A DNA stretch of 64,000 nt from Micromonosporaceae bacterium (GTDB lineage Bacteria; Actinomycetota; Actinomycetes; Mycobacteriales; Micromonosporaceae), in contig JAHRHA010000010.1 of assembly GCA_020027875.1 (NCBI GenBank), positions 28,960 to 92,959 on the forward strand. Direction: 5' to 3'. Shown here piece after piece: positions 26,919-36,195 of the stretch (the first letter of the stretch is position 1; each line of letters starts with the position of its first letter). A program made the translations under genes and the position numbers. Under the pieces are notes generated by a model. That model ran no database searches and was not told where the DNA came from. It was given only the letters and a program-made list of their open reading frames with translations.

Positions 26919-28469
26919 TCACTGGCCGCCGTCTCGGCGGGAGTTGAGTAACTGCACGCCCGTCCACAGCTCCATCCGTACTGCGGTGACGTCCAGATCA
27001 CGGCCGAGCAGTTCCTCGACTCGACGCATCCGGTGCCGCAACGTGTGCCGGTGCACTCCGAGCGCGGCGGCGGCGGCATCCCACTGACCGTTGTGCTCAA
27101 GCCAGGCACCGAGTGACCTGAGGAGGTCGCCCCGGCCAACGGCGTCGTGGTTGATCAGCGGGCGGAGGAGGGACTCCGCGAACGCCGTGGCCTGCGGACT
27201 CGCGAGCAGGCCCAGCAGCCCTGCGGCGCCGATGTCGGCGAACGTCGTGTAACGGCGGCCGGTTCGCAGGCCGGCCTGCAGCGCCTGGTCGGCCTCGCGA
27301 TGGGCTCGGGCTAGCTCGGCCAGCCCGGCCTCGGCCGACTCGCCCATGGTGAGGCGGTTCGACGCACCGGCACCGGCGAGTGCGCGAGCCCGTATTGTTC
27401 CGGTCGCCGAGTAGACGATCGCCGCGCGGCCGGCCACAGTCGCGAAGAAGACGCGCTCGCGGGCCGCCGAGGCGGCAGAATCGATGACTTCGAGAAGCTC
27501 GTCCCGACTCGACGCCCGCCCCGCCACGAGCAACAGCCGCACGGGCTCACTCGGCAGGTCCCCCCAGAGGTCGCGGGCGAGACGGTGGGCTCGATCGAGT
27601 TCGCCGCCCAGGAGCAGATCGAAGATGGTCGTTCGGAGGTGGGACTCCGTGGTGCGCAGCGCGGTCGCCTGCGCGAGCATGAGCGTGAGGAGTAACACGG
27701 CGGTGTTGAGGACGTTGCGCTGCTCCTGTGTCGGCCGGCTCGCGGTACCGACCGCCAGGAACCCCCGGGTACGGTGTCCGGGGCGCAACGACTGCACGAC
27801 GATCTGGTCGCCATCGATGGACAGCGTGGTGCTCACCGGCGTGTTGAGGTCCCGGAGGCGCTCGAGCTCCCGAGCCAGCCACGGACCCTGCTGTGCGGCG
27901 CCGGCCGGTGCGGCGTGCGCCACCGACCCCGCGGCGTCGAGCAACACCGCCCAACCGTCGAGCCTCTCGGCGAGCCGGCGTATCAGCCCCGCGGCGCCCG
28001 ATGCCACCGCCGTGCGGGTGAGTTCCTGCTGAGCCTGAAAAGTTCGGGTCAGCTCGGCGTACTGGTCAGCCGCGAGCGCCTCCCAGACGATGCGGCTGAT
28101 GGCGATGAACGATGTCTGTTGCGGCACCCGAATGAGAGGCAGGTGCCGCGCCTCCGCGGCCGCGACCAGTGGTTCCGGCACGGTGTCGTGAGCCGCGCCC
28201 ACTCCGAACCCGAGCCCCGCGACGTCGGTGCGGACGAGGCGATCGACATAATCCGCCACCTGCGTGCCGCCGGCGGCTCCGGCGGCGGGGCCGGCACCGA
28301 GCCACAGCCCGACAGAAAGCAGCAGTTCGCGTCCGTCCAGGTAGGCGGTGGGGTCCACCAGTTCGCTGTTGTGCACCCACGAGATCGCCCGGCCCAGCCC
28401 ATCAGGAGCCGCCAGCACGGTGAGCCCGAGCGCCGGCTGCCGGATGAGTGCGCTGAGCGTGACAGGCAT
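26919..28469 (-). CDS. PucR family transcriptional regulator
   Basis: 516 residues. Residues 1-125 form the PucR sensor domain ('ALIRQPALGLTVLAAPDGLGRAISWVHNSEL', 'LLLSVGL'). The middle resembles a GGDEF-like/CdaR region. The last ~60 residues hold the PucR helix-turn-helix ('WDAAAAALGVHRHTLRHRMRRVEELLGRDL'). Members control purine, amino-acid and amine breakdown genes, usually as activators responding to a pathway metabolite. It is divergent from the amidase gene (144 bp gap), so it likely controls the amidase to aldehyde dehydrogenase operon. ATG 28469 matches the usual N-terminus. Confidence 0.92.
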   Translation of the reverse strand: MPVTLSALIRQPALGLTVLAAPDGLGRAISWVHNSELVDPTAYLDGRELLLSVGLWLGAGPAAGAAGGTQVADYVDRLVRTDVAGLGFGVGAAHDTVPEPLVAAAEARHLPLIRVPQQTSFIAISRIVWEALAADQYAELTRTFQAQQELTRTAVASGAAGLIRRLAERLDGWAVLLDAAGSVAHAAPAGAAQQGPWLARELERLRDLNTPVSTTLSIDGDQIVVQSLRPGHRTRGFLAVGTASRPTQEQRNVLNTAVLLLTLMLAQATALRTTESHLRTTIFDLLLGGELDRAHRLARDLWGDLPSEPVRLLLVAGRASSRDELLEVIDSAASAARERVFFATVAGRAAIVYSATGTIRARALAGAGASNRLTMGESAEAGLAELARAHREADQALQAGLRTGRRYTTFADIGAAGLLGLLASPQATAFAESLLRPLINHDAVGRGDLLRSLGAWLEHNGQWDAAAAALGVHRHTLRHRMRRVEELLGRDLDVTAVRMELWTGVQLLNSRRDGGQ

Positions 28470-28613
28470 GCGGTCCTCGACACGATGTCGAAGTCGACTC
28501 CTCGACTTATCCTACGGTGCCATATCGGCGCGGCGTTGGGCAGACCTATCGTCATCCACATCCATCGAGGGGGCGGCGGGCGGCCCGGAGCGACCAGGGG
28601 ACGGGTACTCGTT

Positions 28614-30017
28614 ATGGACATCTGCCAGGTCTCGGCGACCGCGCTCGCCACGGCCCTGCGGCGCGGAGAGGTCTCCGCGACGGAGATCCTGGATGCGGTG
28701 CTGCAGCGAGCCGACGAGATCGCGTCGCCGATCAACCCGTTCAGCGCTCGGTTGGATGACCGGGCTCGGCGCGCAGCCCGGGCCGCCGACGAGGCGCTGC
28801 GCCGCGGTCGGGGCGGACCGCTGGTTGGCATCCCGGTCAGCACGAAGGACTCGCATTGGATGGCCGGGATCGAGAGCACATCCGGCTCGCGGTCGCGGAT
28901 TGGCTTCATCCCCAACGAGACGGTCGGTTCCATCGAGAGGCTTGAGGCCGCCGGTGCGGTGATCTTCGCCCGCACCACCGTGCCCGAGTTCTGTTACTCG
29001 GGTACGACCGAGTCGGACCTGTTCGGCCGTACGGCGAATCCGTGGAACCTCGACCGGACCGCAGGTGGCTCCTCGGGGGGCGCGGCCGCCGCGGTGGCCG
29101 CGGGCTGCGGTCCCCTCTCATTGGGCGGCGACGGCGGTGGGTCCATCCGGATCCCGGCCGCCTTCTGCGGGATCGTGGGGTTCAAACCCACACTCGGGTT
29201 GGTCCCGCATGAGCCGTCGTCATCGGGTTGGAAGACGCTCGTGGCCATTGGTCCCATGGCTCGATCGGTGGCTGACGCGCGACTGCTGCTGACCGCGGTC
29301 GCCGGCCCCGACCCACGCGACCGCCACAGCCTGCCGCCGGTGCCGCTGGCCGCCCCGGTGCCGGAGCCGGCCGAGCTACGTGTCGTGGTATCGGAGGATC
29401 TCGGGTTCGCCGCACTCGACGCCGACGTTCGCCGCTCGTTTCGTGGCACAGTCGACCGGCTGGCGGACGCCGGCGTACAGATCATCGCCGACGCCCCAGG
29501 TCTGCCCACCTCGGTGCATGCGTGGAGCGCCATCGCTCTCGCCGAGGCCTACTTCTCCGAGCGCGATGAGTTCACGCACCGCCGGGCGGATCTGGGCGAC
29601 CGGGCCGTCGAGTTCATCGAGGCCGGTGGCTCCGTCACGAACGAGCAGTACGTCTTGGCGCAGTTCGCCCGCGAGCACATCCACCGTGCCTACGCGGACC
29701 TGTTCGCCCGCACTGGCGCCTCCGTCCTGCTCACGCCGACTCTCGGGTGTGAGGCGTTCCCCGCCGACCAGCGGTACCCCGAAACCATCGGCGGTGTGCC
29801 GGTCGGGCCGCCGGAGCTCGACTGGGCGCCGTTTCTGTATGACGCAAATCTGGCGGGTCTACCCGCCTGCGCGCTGCCGATGGGGCTGGGCGATGACGGG
29901 CTGCCGTTGTCCATGCACGTTCTCGGTCAGCGCTGCGACGACGGGAGAGTACTGGCCGCCGCGCAGATCATCGAACAAGTCATCGACTTCTCCGCCCGAC
30001 CGACACCCCAGGCCTGA
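28614..30017 (+). CDS. Amidase-signature hydrolase
   Basis: 467 residues. The Ser-cisSer-Lys triad is intact: Lys in 'GIPVSTKDSHW', cis-Ser in 'TAGGSSGGAAAAVAAG' and nucleophile Ser in 'GGDGGGSIRIPAAF'. It hydrolyses a carboxamide to acid plus ammonia (or an amine). Within this gene block it could act on guanidinobutyramide, a nicotinamide-like amide or an N-acyl amine; the exact substrate is unknown. ATG 28614 lies about 10 bases after an AGGGGAC site. It is the first gene of a same-strand run (amidase, ATP-grasp, copper amine oxidase, aldehyde dehydrogenase) with gaps of 12, 39 and 9 bp, a clear operon. Confidence 0.93.
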   Translation: MDICQVSATALATALRRGEVSATEILDAVLQRADEIASPINPFSARLDDRARRAARAADEALRRGRGGPLVGIPVSTKDSHWMAGIESTSGSRSRIGFIPNETVGSIERLEAAGAVIFARTTVPEFCYSGTTESDLFGRTANPWNLDRTAGGSSGGAAAAVAAGCGPLSLGGDGGGSIRIPAAFCGIVGFKPTLGLVPHEPSSSGWKTLVAIGPMARSVADARLLLTAVAGPDPRDRHSLPPVPLAAPVPEPAELRVVVSEDLGFAALDADVRRSFRGTVDRLADAGVQIIADAPGLPTSVHAWSAIALAEAYFSERDEFTHRRADLGDRAVEFIEAGGSVTNEQYVLAQFAREHIHRAYADLFARTGASVLLTPTLGCEAFPADQRYPETIGGVPVGPPELDWAPFLYDANLAGLPACALPMGLGDDGLPLSMHVLGQRCDDGRVLAAAQIIEQVIDFSARPTPQA

Positions 30018-30029
30018 AGGGGGGCCACC

Positions 30030-31493
30030 ATGACCGGCACGCCGGCGAAGCTTCGCGGGATCTCGGATCTGCGGGAATTCTTCCGTACCAACGAGACGCC
30101 GATCTATTTCATCTCGCCCACCGCGTTCAACCTGCTCGGCATCGACCGCTGGGTCCGCAACTTCCACTACGTCACCTACTTCGACTCCTTCGAGGGAACT
30201 CACCCCAACGTCTTCGTTCCCGCCGAGCGAGAGCCGCGCGAGTTTCAGTCCATTGAGGACATCTGCAACTACCTGCTCAGCCACCGCGAGGTGATGAGCT
30301 GGGTCGGCTCGCACGGTCCCGACGGCAAGGCCGTCTTCGTGATGTTCGATGAGGAGAGCGAGGCCCTCGCGACGGAGGCCGGGCTGCGCGTCGCCCACCC
30401 TCCGGCCGCGCTGCGCCACCGCATCGACTCGAAGATAGTGACCACGCGACTCGGGAACGAGGCCGATGTCCCCAGCGTGCCCAACGTGCTCGGCCGCGCG
30501 GCCGACTACACCGAGCTGAAGAAGCTGGCGAAGGAGGCCGGCCTCGGCAAGGACCTCGTCGTGCAGATGCCCTACGGCGACTCGGGCAAGACGACCTTCT
30601 TCATCAAGGGCAAGGCGGATTGGGACAAGTACAGCGCCAAGGATCCACTGCACGAGCATGACCTGAAGGTCATGAGGCGCATCAACCACCGTGCGGTCGC
30701 GGTCGAGGCGGTGCTGACCCGGCACGGCACGTTGGTCGGCCCCTTGATGAACGACATCACGGGTCATCCGGAGCTCACGCCGTACCGCGGCGGATGGGCC
30801 GGCAACGACTATCCGGCGACGCTGACGAGCGCGCAGAAGCAGCGGGCTCGCGAGATGACAGCCCGGCTGGGCGACCGGTTGGCCGACGAGGGCTACCGCG
30901 GGTTCTTCGAGGTCGACTACCTCGTCGACCTCGACACCGAGGATCTCTATCTCGGCGAGCTCAATCCTCGGATCAGCGGAATCAGCTCAATGACCAACGT
31001 GACCGCGGGCGCCTACGCCGATATGCCGCTGTTCCTGTTCCACCTGCTCGAGTACCTCGACGTCGACTATGACGTGGATATCGACGAGATCAACGAGCGG
31101 TGGTCGCGCGAGGCCGCGGTGGACGTCTGGAGCCAGATCATCGTCAAGGAGACCGGAGAACGGGTGGAGCTGCTCACCCACGCGCCAAAGACTGGGATCT
31201 ACGAGCTCGCGGCCGACGGTGCGGTCAGCTTCCGCCGGTGGGGCAACGACTGGCACGGCATCCACCGTCAGTCCGAGGCCTTCTACCTTCGCATCCTGGC
31301 TCCGGGCGACTACCGCTACCACGGTGCGGACCTCGGCGCGCTCGTCACCCGCGGCCGCCTACAGACCGACGACAACCGGCTCGAGGAGCGCTGCAAGCAG
31401 TGGATCGCCGGACTCCGGCATCAGTTCGCCGGCACGCCGATCGCTCCCCAGGAGCCGCCGCCGGTCGGCCCATTGGCCTTCAAGATGGCCTGA
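30030..31493 (+). CDS. ATP-grasp family ligase of unknown substrate
   Basis: 487 residues with an ATP-grasp fold of the biotin-carboxylase-like kind. Visible parts are a pre-ATP-grasp Rossmann region with 'HRIDSKIVTTRLGNEADVPSVPN', the glycine-rich 'QMPYGDSGKTTFFI' loop over the phosphates, and the metal-binding acidic pair in 'GFFEVDYLVDL' / 'LGELNPRISG'. Members join a carboxylate to an amine, thiol or other nucleophile through an acyl phosphate. Here it is embedded between an amidase and a copper amine oxidase, so it may activate the acid end of the pathway compound or protect an amine as an amide. The ribosome site GGGG lies 5 bases before ATG 30030. This is the least expected member of the operon. 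Confidence 0.85.
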   Translation: MTGTPAKLRGISDLREFFRTNETPIYFISPTAFNLLGIDRWVRNFHYVTYFDSFEGTHPNVFVPAEREPREFQSIEDICNYLLSHREVMSWVGSHGPDGKAVFVMFDEESEALATEAGLRVAHPPAALRHRIDSKIVTTRLGNEADVPSVPNVLGRAADYTELKKLAKEAGLGKDLVVQMPYGDSGKTTFFIKGKADWDKYSAKDPLHEHDLKVMRRINHRAVAVEAVLTRHGTLVGPLMNDITGHPELTPYRGGWAGNDYPATLTSAQKQRAREMTARLGDRLADEGYRGFFEVDYLVDLDTEDLYLGELNPRISGISSMTNVTAGAYADMPLFLFHLLEYLDVDYDVDIDEINERWSREAAVDVWSQIIVKETGERVELLTHAPKTGIYELAADGAVSFRRWGNDWHGIHRQSEAFYLRILAPGDYRYHGADLGALVTRGRLQTDDNRLEERCKQWIAGLRHQFAGTPIAPQEPPPVGPLAFKMA

Positions 31494-31532
31494 CCGGGGC
31501 CGGCCGAGGAGACGTCGAAACAGGAGGGACGA

Positions 31533-33476
31533 ATGGGGACGACAGGACATGCGGCGGACCCGGCGACCGTGGGCACGACGCACCCACTCGACCCGTTGAC
31601 CGCCGAGGAGTTTCGGCAGGTGTCCGCGATACTCCGGCGCGAACGGGGGCTGGACGAGCTTTGGCGGTACGCGTCCGTCGAGCTCAAGGAGCCTGGCAAG
31701 GAAGCCCTCCGCGCCGCGCAGGGCGATGACGCGACCCGCCGTGAGGCGGTTGCCGTCTGCTGGAACCGGCAGGACGGCCAGGCCTACCGGGCCATGGTGT
31801 CGCTGACCGACGGGACGGTCATGGACTGGGCCCACCTGCCAGGCCAGCAGCCCAACATGACTGTCGACGAGTGGCACGAGTGCGACGAGATGCTGCGGGC
31901 CGACCCCAGCGTGGCGCAGGCCCTGGCTCGGCGCGGGGTCACCAACCTCGACCTTGCCCTCGTGGACGTCTGGGCGTACGGGGCGGCTCTCGTGCCGGAG
32001 CGCTACCGCGGTCTGCGCATCGGGTGGGGTGACGTGTGGTACCGCGGCAGTCCCGAAGGAAACCCGTACGCCCACCATGTGCGGGGACTTCACCCGATCG
32101 TCGACCTCAACCGGATGCGGCTGCTCGAGATCGAGGACAGCGCTGACGGGGACGAAGCCGACGACGCGCCGACCGTCATGGGTGAGTACCTGCCGGCGCT
32201 GATCCCGACCGGGCTTCGGGAGGTGAAGCCGCTGCACATCAGTCAGCCCGAGGGGGTCTCGTTTACGCTCGACGGCCACCTGCTGTCCTGGCAGAACTGG
32301 CAGATGCGGCTTGGCTTCAACTACCGCGAGGGTCTGGTGCTGCACACCGTTGCCTTCGTCGACGCCGGCCGGGTGCGGCCGGTGGCCCACCGGCTCTCGT
32401 TCGCGGAGATGGTCGTGCCGTACCGCGACCCGACCGCCGACCACTACCGCCGGACCGCCTTCGACATTGGCGAGTGGGGTCTTGGCTTCATGACAACCTC
32501 GCTCGAGCTTGGCTGTGACTGCCTGGGCGAGATCGCCTACCTCGACGCTGTGCTGACCGACTCGCGGGGCGAGCCGCGCCCGATCAAAAACGCCGTCTGC
32601 ATCCACGAGGAGGACAACGCGATCCTGTGGAAGCACGTGGACCACGTTCACGGCGCTGAGGTGCGCCGGGCGCGCCGGCTAGTGATCTCCTTCCATGTCA
32701 CGGTGGCCAACTACGAGTACCTCGTCTATTGGCGCTTCTACCAGGACGGAAACATCGAGTGCGAGGTACGCGCCACCGGAATCCTCGTCACGTCACACTT
32801 CCCGGATGGCCACCAGCCGCCAACGGGGACACTGGTCGACGAGCGCACGTACGCGCCATTTCACCAACACTTCATCGTGGCCCGCCTCGACCTCGACATC
32901 GACGGGCCGGCCAACACCGTGTACGCGACCGAATCCGAGGCGCTGCCGGTCACCGAGGACAACCCGCACGGGCTGGCGCTGGTCGTCCGCAACACGCCTC
33001 TGCTCACCGAGGCCGACGGTCGGCAGGACTACGAGTGGCACACGCAACGGGGCTGGAAGGTGGTAAACGATAACGTCGCCAACTCGCTCGGCACCCCGGT
33101 GGGCTACAAGCTGGTGCCGACGGGCTGCTTCCCGGCGCTGCTCGACGCCTCGTCCCCGGTGTTGCGCCGCGCCGAGGTGATCGCGCACACGCTGTGGGTG
33201 ACGCCGTACCACGAGGACGAGCGGTGGCCGTGCGGCGAGTTTCCCAACCTGAGCGACCGCGACAGCGGGCTGGCGAGGTGGACCGAACAGAACCGGTCCA
33301 TAGAGGACACCGACGTCGTGCTGTGGTACGTCTTCGGGATCCATCACATCACCAGACCCGAGGACTGGCCGATCATGCCCGTCGACACGGTCTCGTTCTG
33401 GCTCAAGCCGTTCGGCTTCTTCGACCGCAACCCAGCGCTGGACGTCCCACCGACTCCGGCGACCTGTCACCAATAG
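31533..33476 (+). CDS. Copper-containing primary amine oxidase
   Basis: 647 residues, the usual length of bacterial enzymes without an extra N-terminal domain. The topaquinone precursor is Tyr394 in 'VANYEYLVYW' (consensus N-Y-D/E). Two copper His ligands are H444 and H446 in 'PFHQHFIVARLD', and the third is in 'GIHHITRPEDWPIMP'. The catalytic-base Asp is in 'FDIGEWGLG'. It oxidises a primary amine with O2 to aldehyde, NH3 and H2O2. No signal peptide is seen, so it acts in the cytosol. The aldehyde dehydrogenase gene begins 9 bp downstream and would take the product. Candidate substrates are putrescine, phenylethylamine, tyramine or histamine. AGGAGGG precedes ATG 31533. Confidence 0.95.
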   Translation: MGTTGHAADPATVGTTHPLDPLTAEEFRQVSAILRRERGLDELWRYASVELKEPGKEALRAAQGDDATRREAVAVCWNRQDGQAYRAMVSLTDGTVMDWAHLPGQQPNMTVDEWHECDEMLRADPSVAQALARRGVTNLDLALVDVWAYGAALVPERYRGLRIGWGDVWYRGSPEGNPYAHHVRGLHPIVDLNRMRLLEIEDSADGDEADDAPTVMGEYLPALIPTGLREVKPLHISQPEGVSFTLDGHLLSWQNWQMRLGFNYREGLVLHTVAFVDAGRVRPVAHRLSFAEMVVPYRDPTADHYRRTAFDIGEWGLGFMTTSLELGCDCLGEIAYLDAVLTDSRGEPRPIKNAVCIHEEDNAILWKHVDHVHGAEVRRARRLVISFHVTVANYEYLVYWRFYQDGNIECEVRATGILVTSHFPDGHQPPTGTLVDERTYAPFHQHFIVARLDLDIDGPANTVYATESEALPVTEDNPHGLALVVRNTPLLTEADGRQDYEWHTQRGWKVVNDNVANSLGTPVGYKLVPTGCFPALLDASSPVLRRAEVIAHTLWVTPYHEDERWPCGEFPNLSDRDSGLARWTEQNRSIEDTDVVLWYVFGIHHITRPEDWPIMPVDTVSFWLKPFGFFDRNPALDVPPTPATCHQ

Positions 33477-33485
33477 GAGGTCTCG

Positions 33486-34919
33486 ATGGCCGACAGGGTT
33501 TTACAGAACTTCGTCGACGGCGCATACGTTGACGCCATTGACGGCCGGACGACATCGCTGATCGACCCCAGCACGGGCGAGGTGTTCGCGGAGGCGCCGC
33601 TGTCCGGCGAGGCGGATGTCGACACCGCCATGAGGGCCGCCGCGCGCGCCTTCGACGGCTGGCGTGACGCCACGCCAAGCGAGCGTAGCCGGGGGCTGCT
33701 GCAGATCGCGGACGCCGTGGAGTCGCGGGCGGATACGCTTGTGGCCGCGGAGAGCCAGAACACGGGCAAGCCGCTCGGGCTTACGCGGTCCGAGGAGATT
33801 GGGCCGATGGTCGACCAGATCCGATTCTTCGCAGGCGCGGCCCGTTGCCTGGAGGGTCGGTCGGCCGGCGAGTACATGACCGATCACACGTCGATGGTGC
33901 GGCGCGAACCGATCGGTGTGTGCGCTCAGGTGGCCCCGTGGAACTACCCGATGATGATGTCGGTCTGGAAGTTCGCTCCGGCGGTCGCGGCCGGCAACAC
34001 CGTCGTGCTCAAGCCGTCCGACACAACGCCGGTGACGGCGCTGATGCTCGCGGAGATCGCGGCCGAGTTTCTCCCGCCCGGCGTGCTCAACGTGGTCTGC
34101 GGTGACCGTGACACGGGACGTGCGCTGGTCCGTCACCCTATTCCACAGATGGTCTCGATCACTGGATCCACCCGGGCCGGTGTGGAGGTGGCCAGAACCG
34201 CCGCCGAGGACGTCAAGCGCGTACATCTGGAACTCGGGGGCAAGGCCCCGGTGATCGTGTTCGACGACGCCGACGTGTGGAAGGCGGCCCAGGGCATCGC
34301 GCTGGCCGGGTACTTCAACGCCGGTCAGGACTGTACGTCGGCGACGCGGGTCCTGGCCGGACCGGGCGTCCACGACGACTTCGTGTCCGCGCTCACCGAG
34401 GCGGCCAAGGACACCGTCGTCGGACCACCCAGCAACACCGAGGCGCTCTACGGCCCACTCAACAATGTCAACCAACTGGGGTGGGTCAGTGGCATCGTCG
34501 ACCGCGCCCCCGAGCATGCGAACGTCGCCATCGGCGGGCACCAGGTGGGCGAACGGGGCTACTTCTACGCCCCCACCGTCGTGTCGGGCCTGCACCAGGA
34601 CGACGAGATGATCTCGTCGGAGGTCTTCGGACCGGTGATCACGGTGCAGCGGTTCAACGACGAGGACGAGGCGCTCGGCTGGGCCAACGGGGTCGAGTAC
34701 GGCCTCGCGTCGTCGGTGTGGACGCGCGACCACGGGCGGGCGATGCGGGTCGCCCGACGGCTGGATTTCGGCTGTGTGTGGATCAACACCCACATCCCGT
34801 TGGTCGCCGAGATGCCACATGGAGGCTTCAAGCACTCCGGCTACGGCAAGGATCTGTCGATGTACGGATTGGAGGACTACACCCGGATCAAGCACGTGAT
34901 GAGCTACATCGGCACCTGA
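33486..34919 (+). CDS. NAD(P)-dependent aldehyde dehydrogenase (aminobutyraldehyde type)
   Basis: 477 residues. The nucleophile is C283 in '[13 protein letters not shown]' and the general base E249 in 'HLELGGKAP'. Cofactor binding is shown by 'PWNYPMMM', '[11 protein letters not shown]' and 'SITGSTRAG'. 'NAGQDCTS' and '[20 protein letters not shown]' near the C-terminus are features of gamma-aminobutyraldehyde/betaine aldehyde dehydrogenases. With the amine oxidase it would give an amino acid such as GABA. AGGAGG precedes ATG 33486. The 3' end overlaps the convergent C45 gene by 16 bp. Confidence 0.93.
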   Translation: MADRVLQNFVDGAYVDAIDGRTTSLIDPSTGEVFAEAPLSGEADVDTAMRAAARAFDGWRDATPSERSRGLLQIADAVESRADTLVAAESQNTGKPLGLTRSEEIGPMVDQIRFFAGAARCLEGRSAGEYMTDHTSMVRREPIGVCAQVAPWNYPMMMSVWKFAPAVAAGNTVVLKPSDTTPVTALMLAEIAAEFLPPGVLNVVCGDRDTGRALVRHPIPQMVSITGSTRAGVEVARTAAEDVKRVHLELGGKAPVIVFDDADVWKAAQGIALAGYFNAGQDCTSATRVLAGPGVHDDFVSALTEAAKDTVVGPPSNTEALYGPLNNVNQLGWVSGIVDRAPEHANVAIGGHQVGERGYFYAPTVVSGLHQDDEMISSEVFGPVITVQRFNDEDEALGWANGVEYGLASSVWTRDHGRAMRVARRLDFGCVWINTHIPLVAEMPHGGFKHSGYGKDLSMYGLEDYTRIKHVMSYIGT

Positions 34920-35896
34920 GTCGCCGCGCCGAGCACGACGGCGTGCTGCCCGGTGGAGAAGTCGCGTACCGAGTGCCGCCAGGTCGAGCCCGGCCAGCGG
35001 TACTCGATCGCAAGGTCGGCGGGTTGGTAGAGGGCCGTGTATAGCGTGCCGAAGCCCATTTCGTAGGCGGTGGAGTACAGCGGCGGCGTGAGGAACCGGG
35101 CCGCCAACTGCTCCAGCTCGATGGGGTGTGCCAGCAGGCCGGCCAGCACGGCCTGCCGTTCCAGGCTGTGCGTCGCGTGCGCCTGCCGCGGCCAGTCCGG
35201 GTGTTCCTGGTGGTTGGTCGCGAACCGCTGGCTGGAGAAGCCGGGCTCGCGGTCGGGTCCCAGGTACGCGGTGAAGTACTTGCCCGCCCGGTCGACCACG
35301 GTGACGTTGTAGGCCATGTGGACCGGCAGCCGGACCAGGGTACGGCGAGCCTCGGCCGCCGTGTCGCACACCTCGAGCAAATACCGCAGCACCAAGGGGA
35401 TGCCGAAGCCCGTACCCACGGTGCGGCGGCCTCCGAACGCCAGCGACACCGCGAGGCCGGCGTCGTTCATGCCGTCGATGAGCCCCCAAAGGCAGTCGCT
35501 CATGCCGACCACCTTCCGCCCGGTGAAGGAAGTGCCTAACACAACGCGTTCGAGGAGCTGCGGGGCGTAATCGTAGTTGCGCACGAGTGCCGGCCGGCGG
35601 CCGCGGCGCCCGCCGTGGTGAACCGCCTGCGAGCAGCCGGCGAGGTACGCCGGCGGGTTGTAGAGCGTGAGCATCCGGGCGGGGAGCTCACCGCCACCGG
35701 CCAGTTCGACCAGCCGGTGCCAGGTCGGCACCAGCTCGGGCATGTGTGTGGCCAGCATCCGCCGGCCCGTCTCAAGGTCGGGCCGCGCCTCGGATCCTCC
35801 GCGCAGGTACCAGTGGCGATAGCGTGGCCACGTCGCCGAGAACAGCCCCTGCCACAGCGGCCCCGGCTGCGGCTCGGCTATGGCGTGGAACGTCAA
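34904..35896 (-). CDS. C45-family autoproteolytic acyltransferase/hydrolase
   Basis: About 330 residues of the acyl-CoA:6-aminopenicillanic-acid acyltransferase (peptidase C45) type. The probable N-terminal nucleophile after self-cleavage is C88 in '[10 protein letters not shown]'. Further family marks are '[14 protein letters not shown]', '[22 protein letters not shown]' and '[12 protein letters not shown]'. These enzymes break or make amide bonds of N-acyl amino compounds, which suits a block that handles amines and amides. The start is uncertain: TTG 35896 ('[12 protein letters not shown]') matches how homologues begin but has no clear ribosome site. An earlier start would run through a 27-bp tandem repeat. 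It converges on the aldehyde dehydrogenase. Confidence 0.8.
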   Translation of the reverse strand: MTFHAIAEPQPGPLWQGLFSATWPRYRHWYLRGGSEARPDLETGRRMLATHMPELVPTWHRLVELAGGGELPARMLTLYNPPAYLAGCSQAVHHGGRRGRRPALVRNYDYAPQLLERVVLGTSFTGRKVVGMSDCLWGLIDGMNDAGLAVSLAFGGRRTVGTGFGIPLVLRYLLEVCDTAAEARRTLVRLPVHMAYNVTVVDRAGKYFTAYLGPDREPGFSSQRFATNHQEHPDWPRQAHATHSLERQAVLAGLLAHPIELEQLAARFLTPPLYSTAYEMGFGTLYTALYQPADLAIEYRWPGSTWRHSVRDFSTGQHAVVLGAATQVPM

Positions 35897-35920
35897 CGGC
35901 CAGGAGTACCCGACTGCGCC

Positions 35921-35993
35921 GGAGGCGATCAACGCTGCATCGTCGCCGGAGGCGATCAACGCTGCATCGTCGCCGGAGGCGATCAACGCTGCA
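35921..35993. repeat. 27-bp tandem repeat, 2.7 copies
   Basis: Identical units start at 35921, 35948 and 35975 (partial): GGAGGCGATCAACGCTGCAT plus CGTCGCC. Since 27 is a multiple of three, the minus-strand frame would read 'ALIASGDDA' each time if the C45 gene began farther upstream. It lies between the probable C45 start and the permease gene, so it may be part of their divergent control region. Copies are perfect, hence recent. Confidence 0.85.
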
Positions 35994-36195
35994 ACTCCGA
36001 TGTCACGAAACCTCTCTCTGCCCACTGATGTCGAGCGCGACGTTATCCAGCACGTCCCACCCGCGGGCGTCAATATCGACACTCTGTCGACTTCCGCGAT
36101 CAGCCCTTCTGCTTCTACGGTCAGGCCACCGCGGCGGTGTGCGGGCGCTGATTCGCACCGCGCGACGGCCGCCGCCGTACCCGGGAGGTGGTCGC

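Noticed and set aside
33501..35489. A 662-codon minus-strand open frame
   Set aside because: It is the antisense shadow of the aldehyde dehydrogenase and C45 genes; composition is Arg/His/Gly-rich with no domain, as expected from GC-rich coding DNA.
35921..35993. Possible CRISPR-like repeat
   Set aside because: The units are directly abutting identical copies with no spacers, so this is a tandem repeat.
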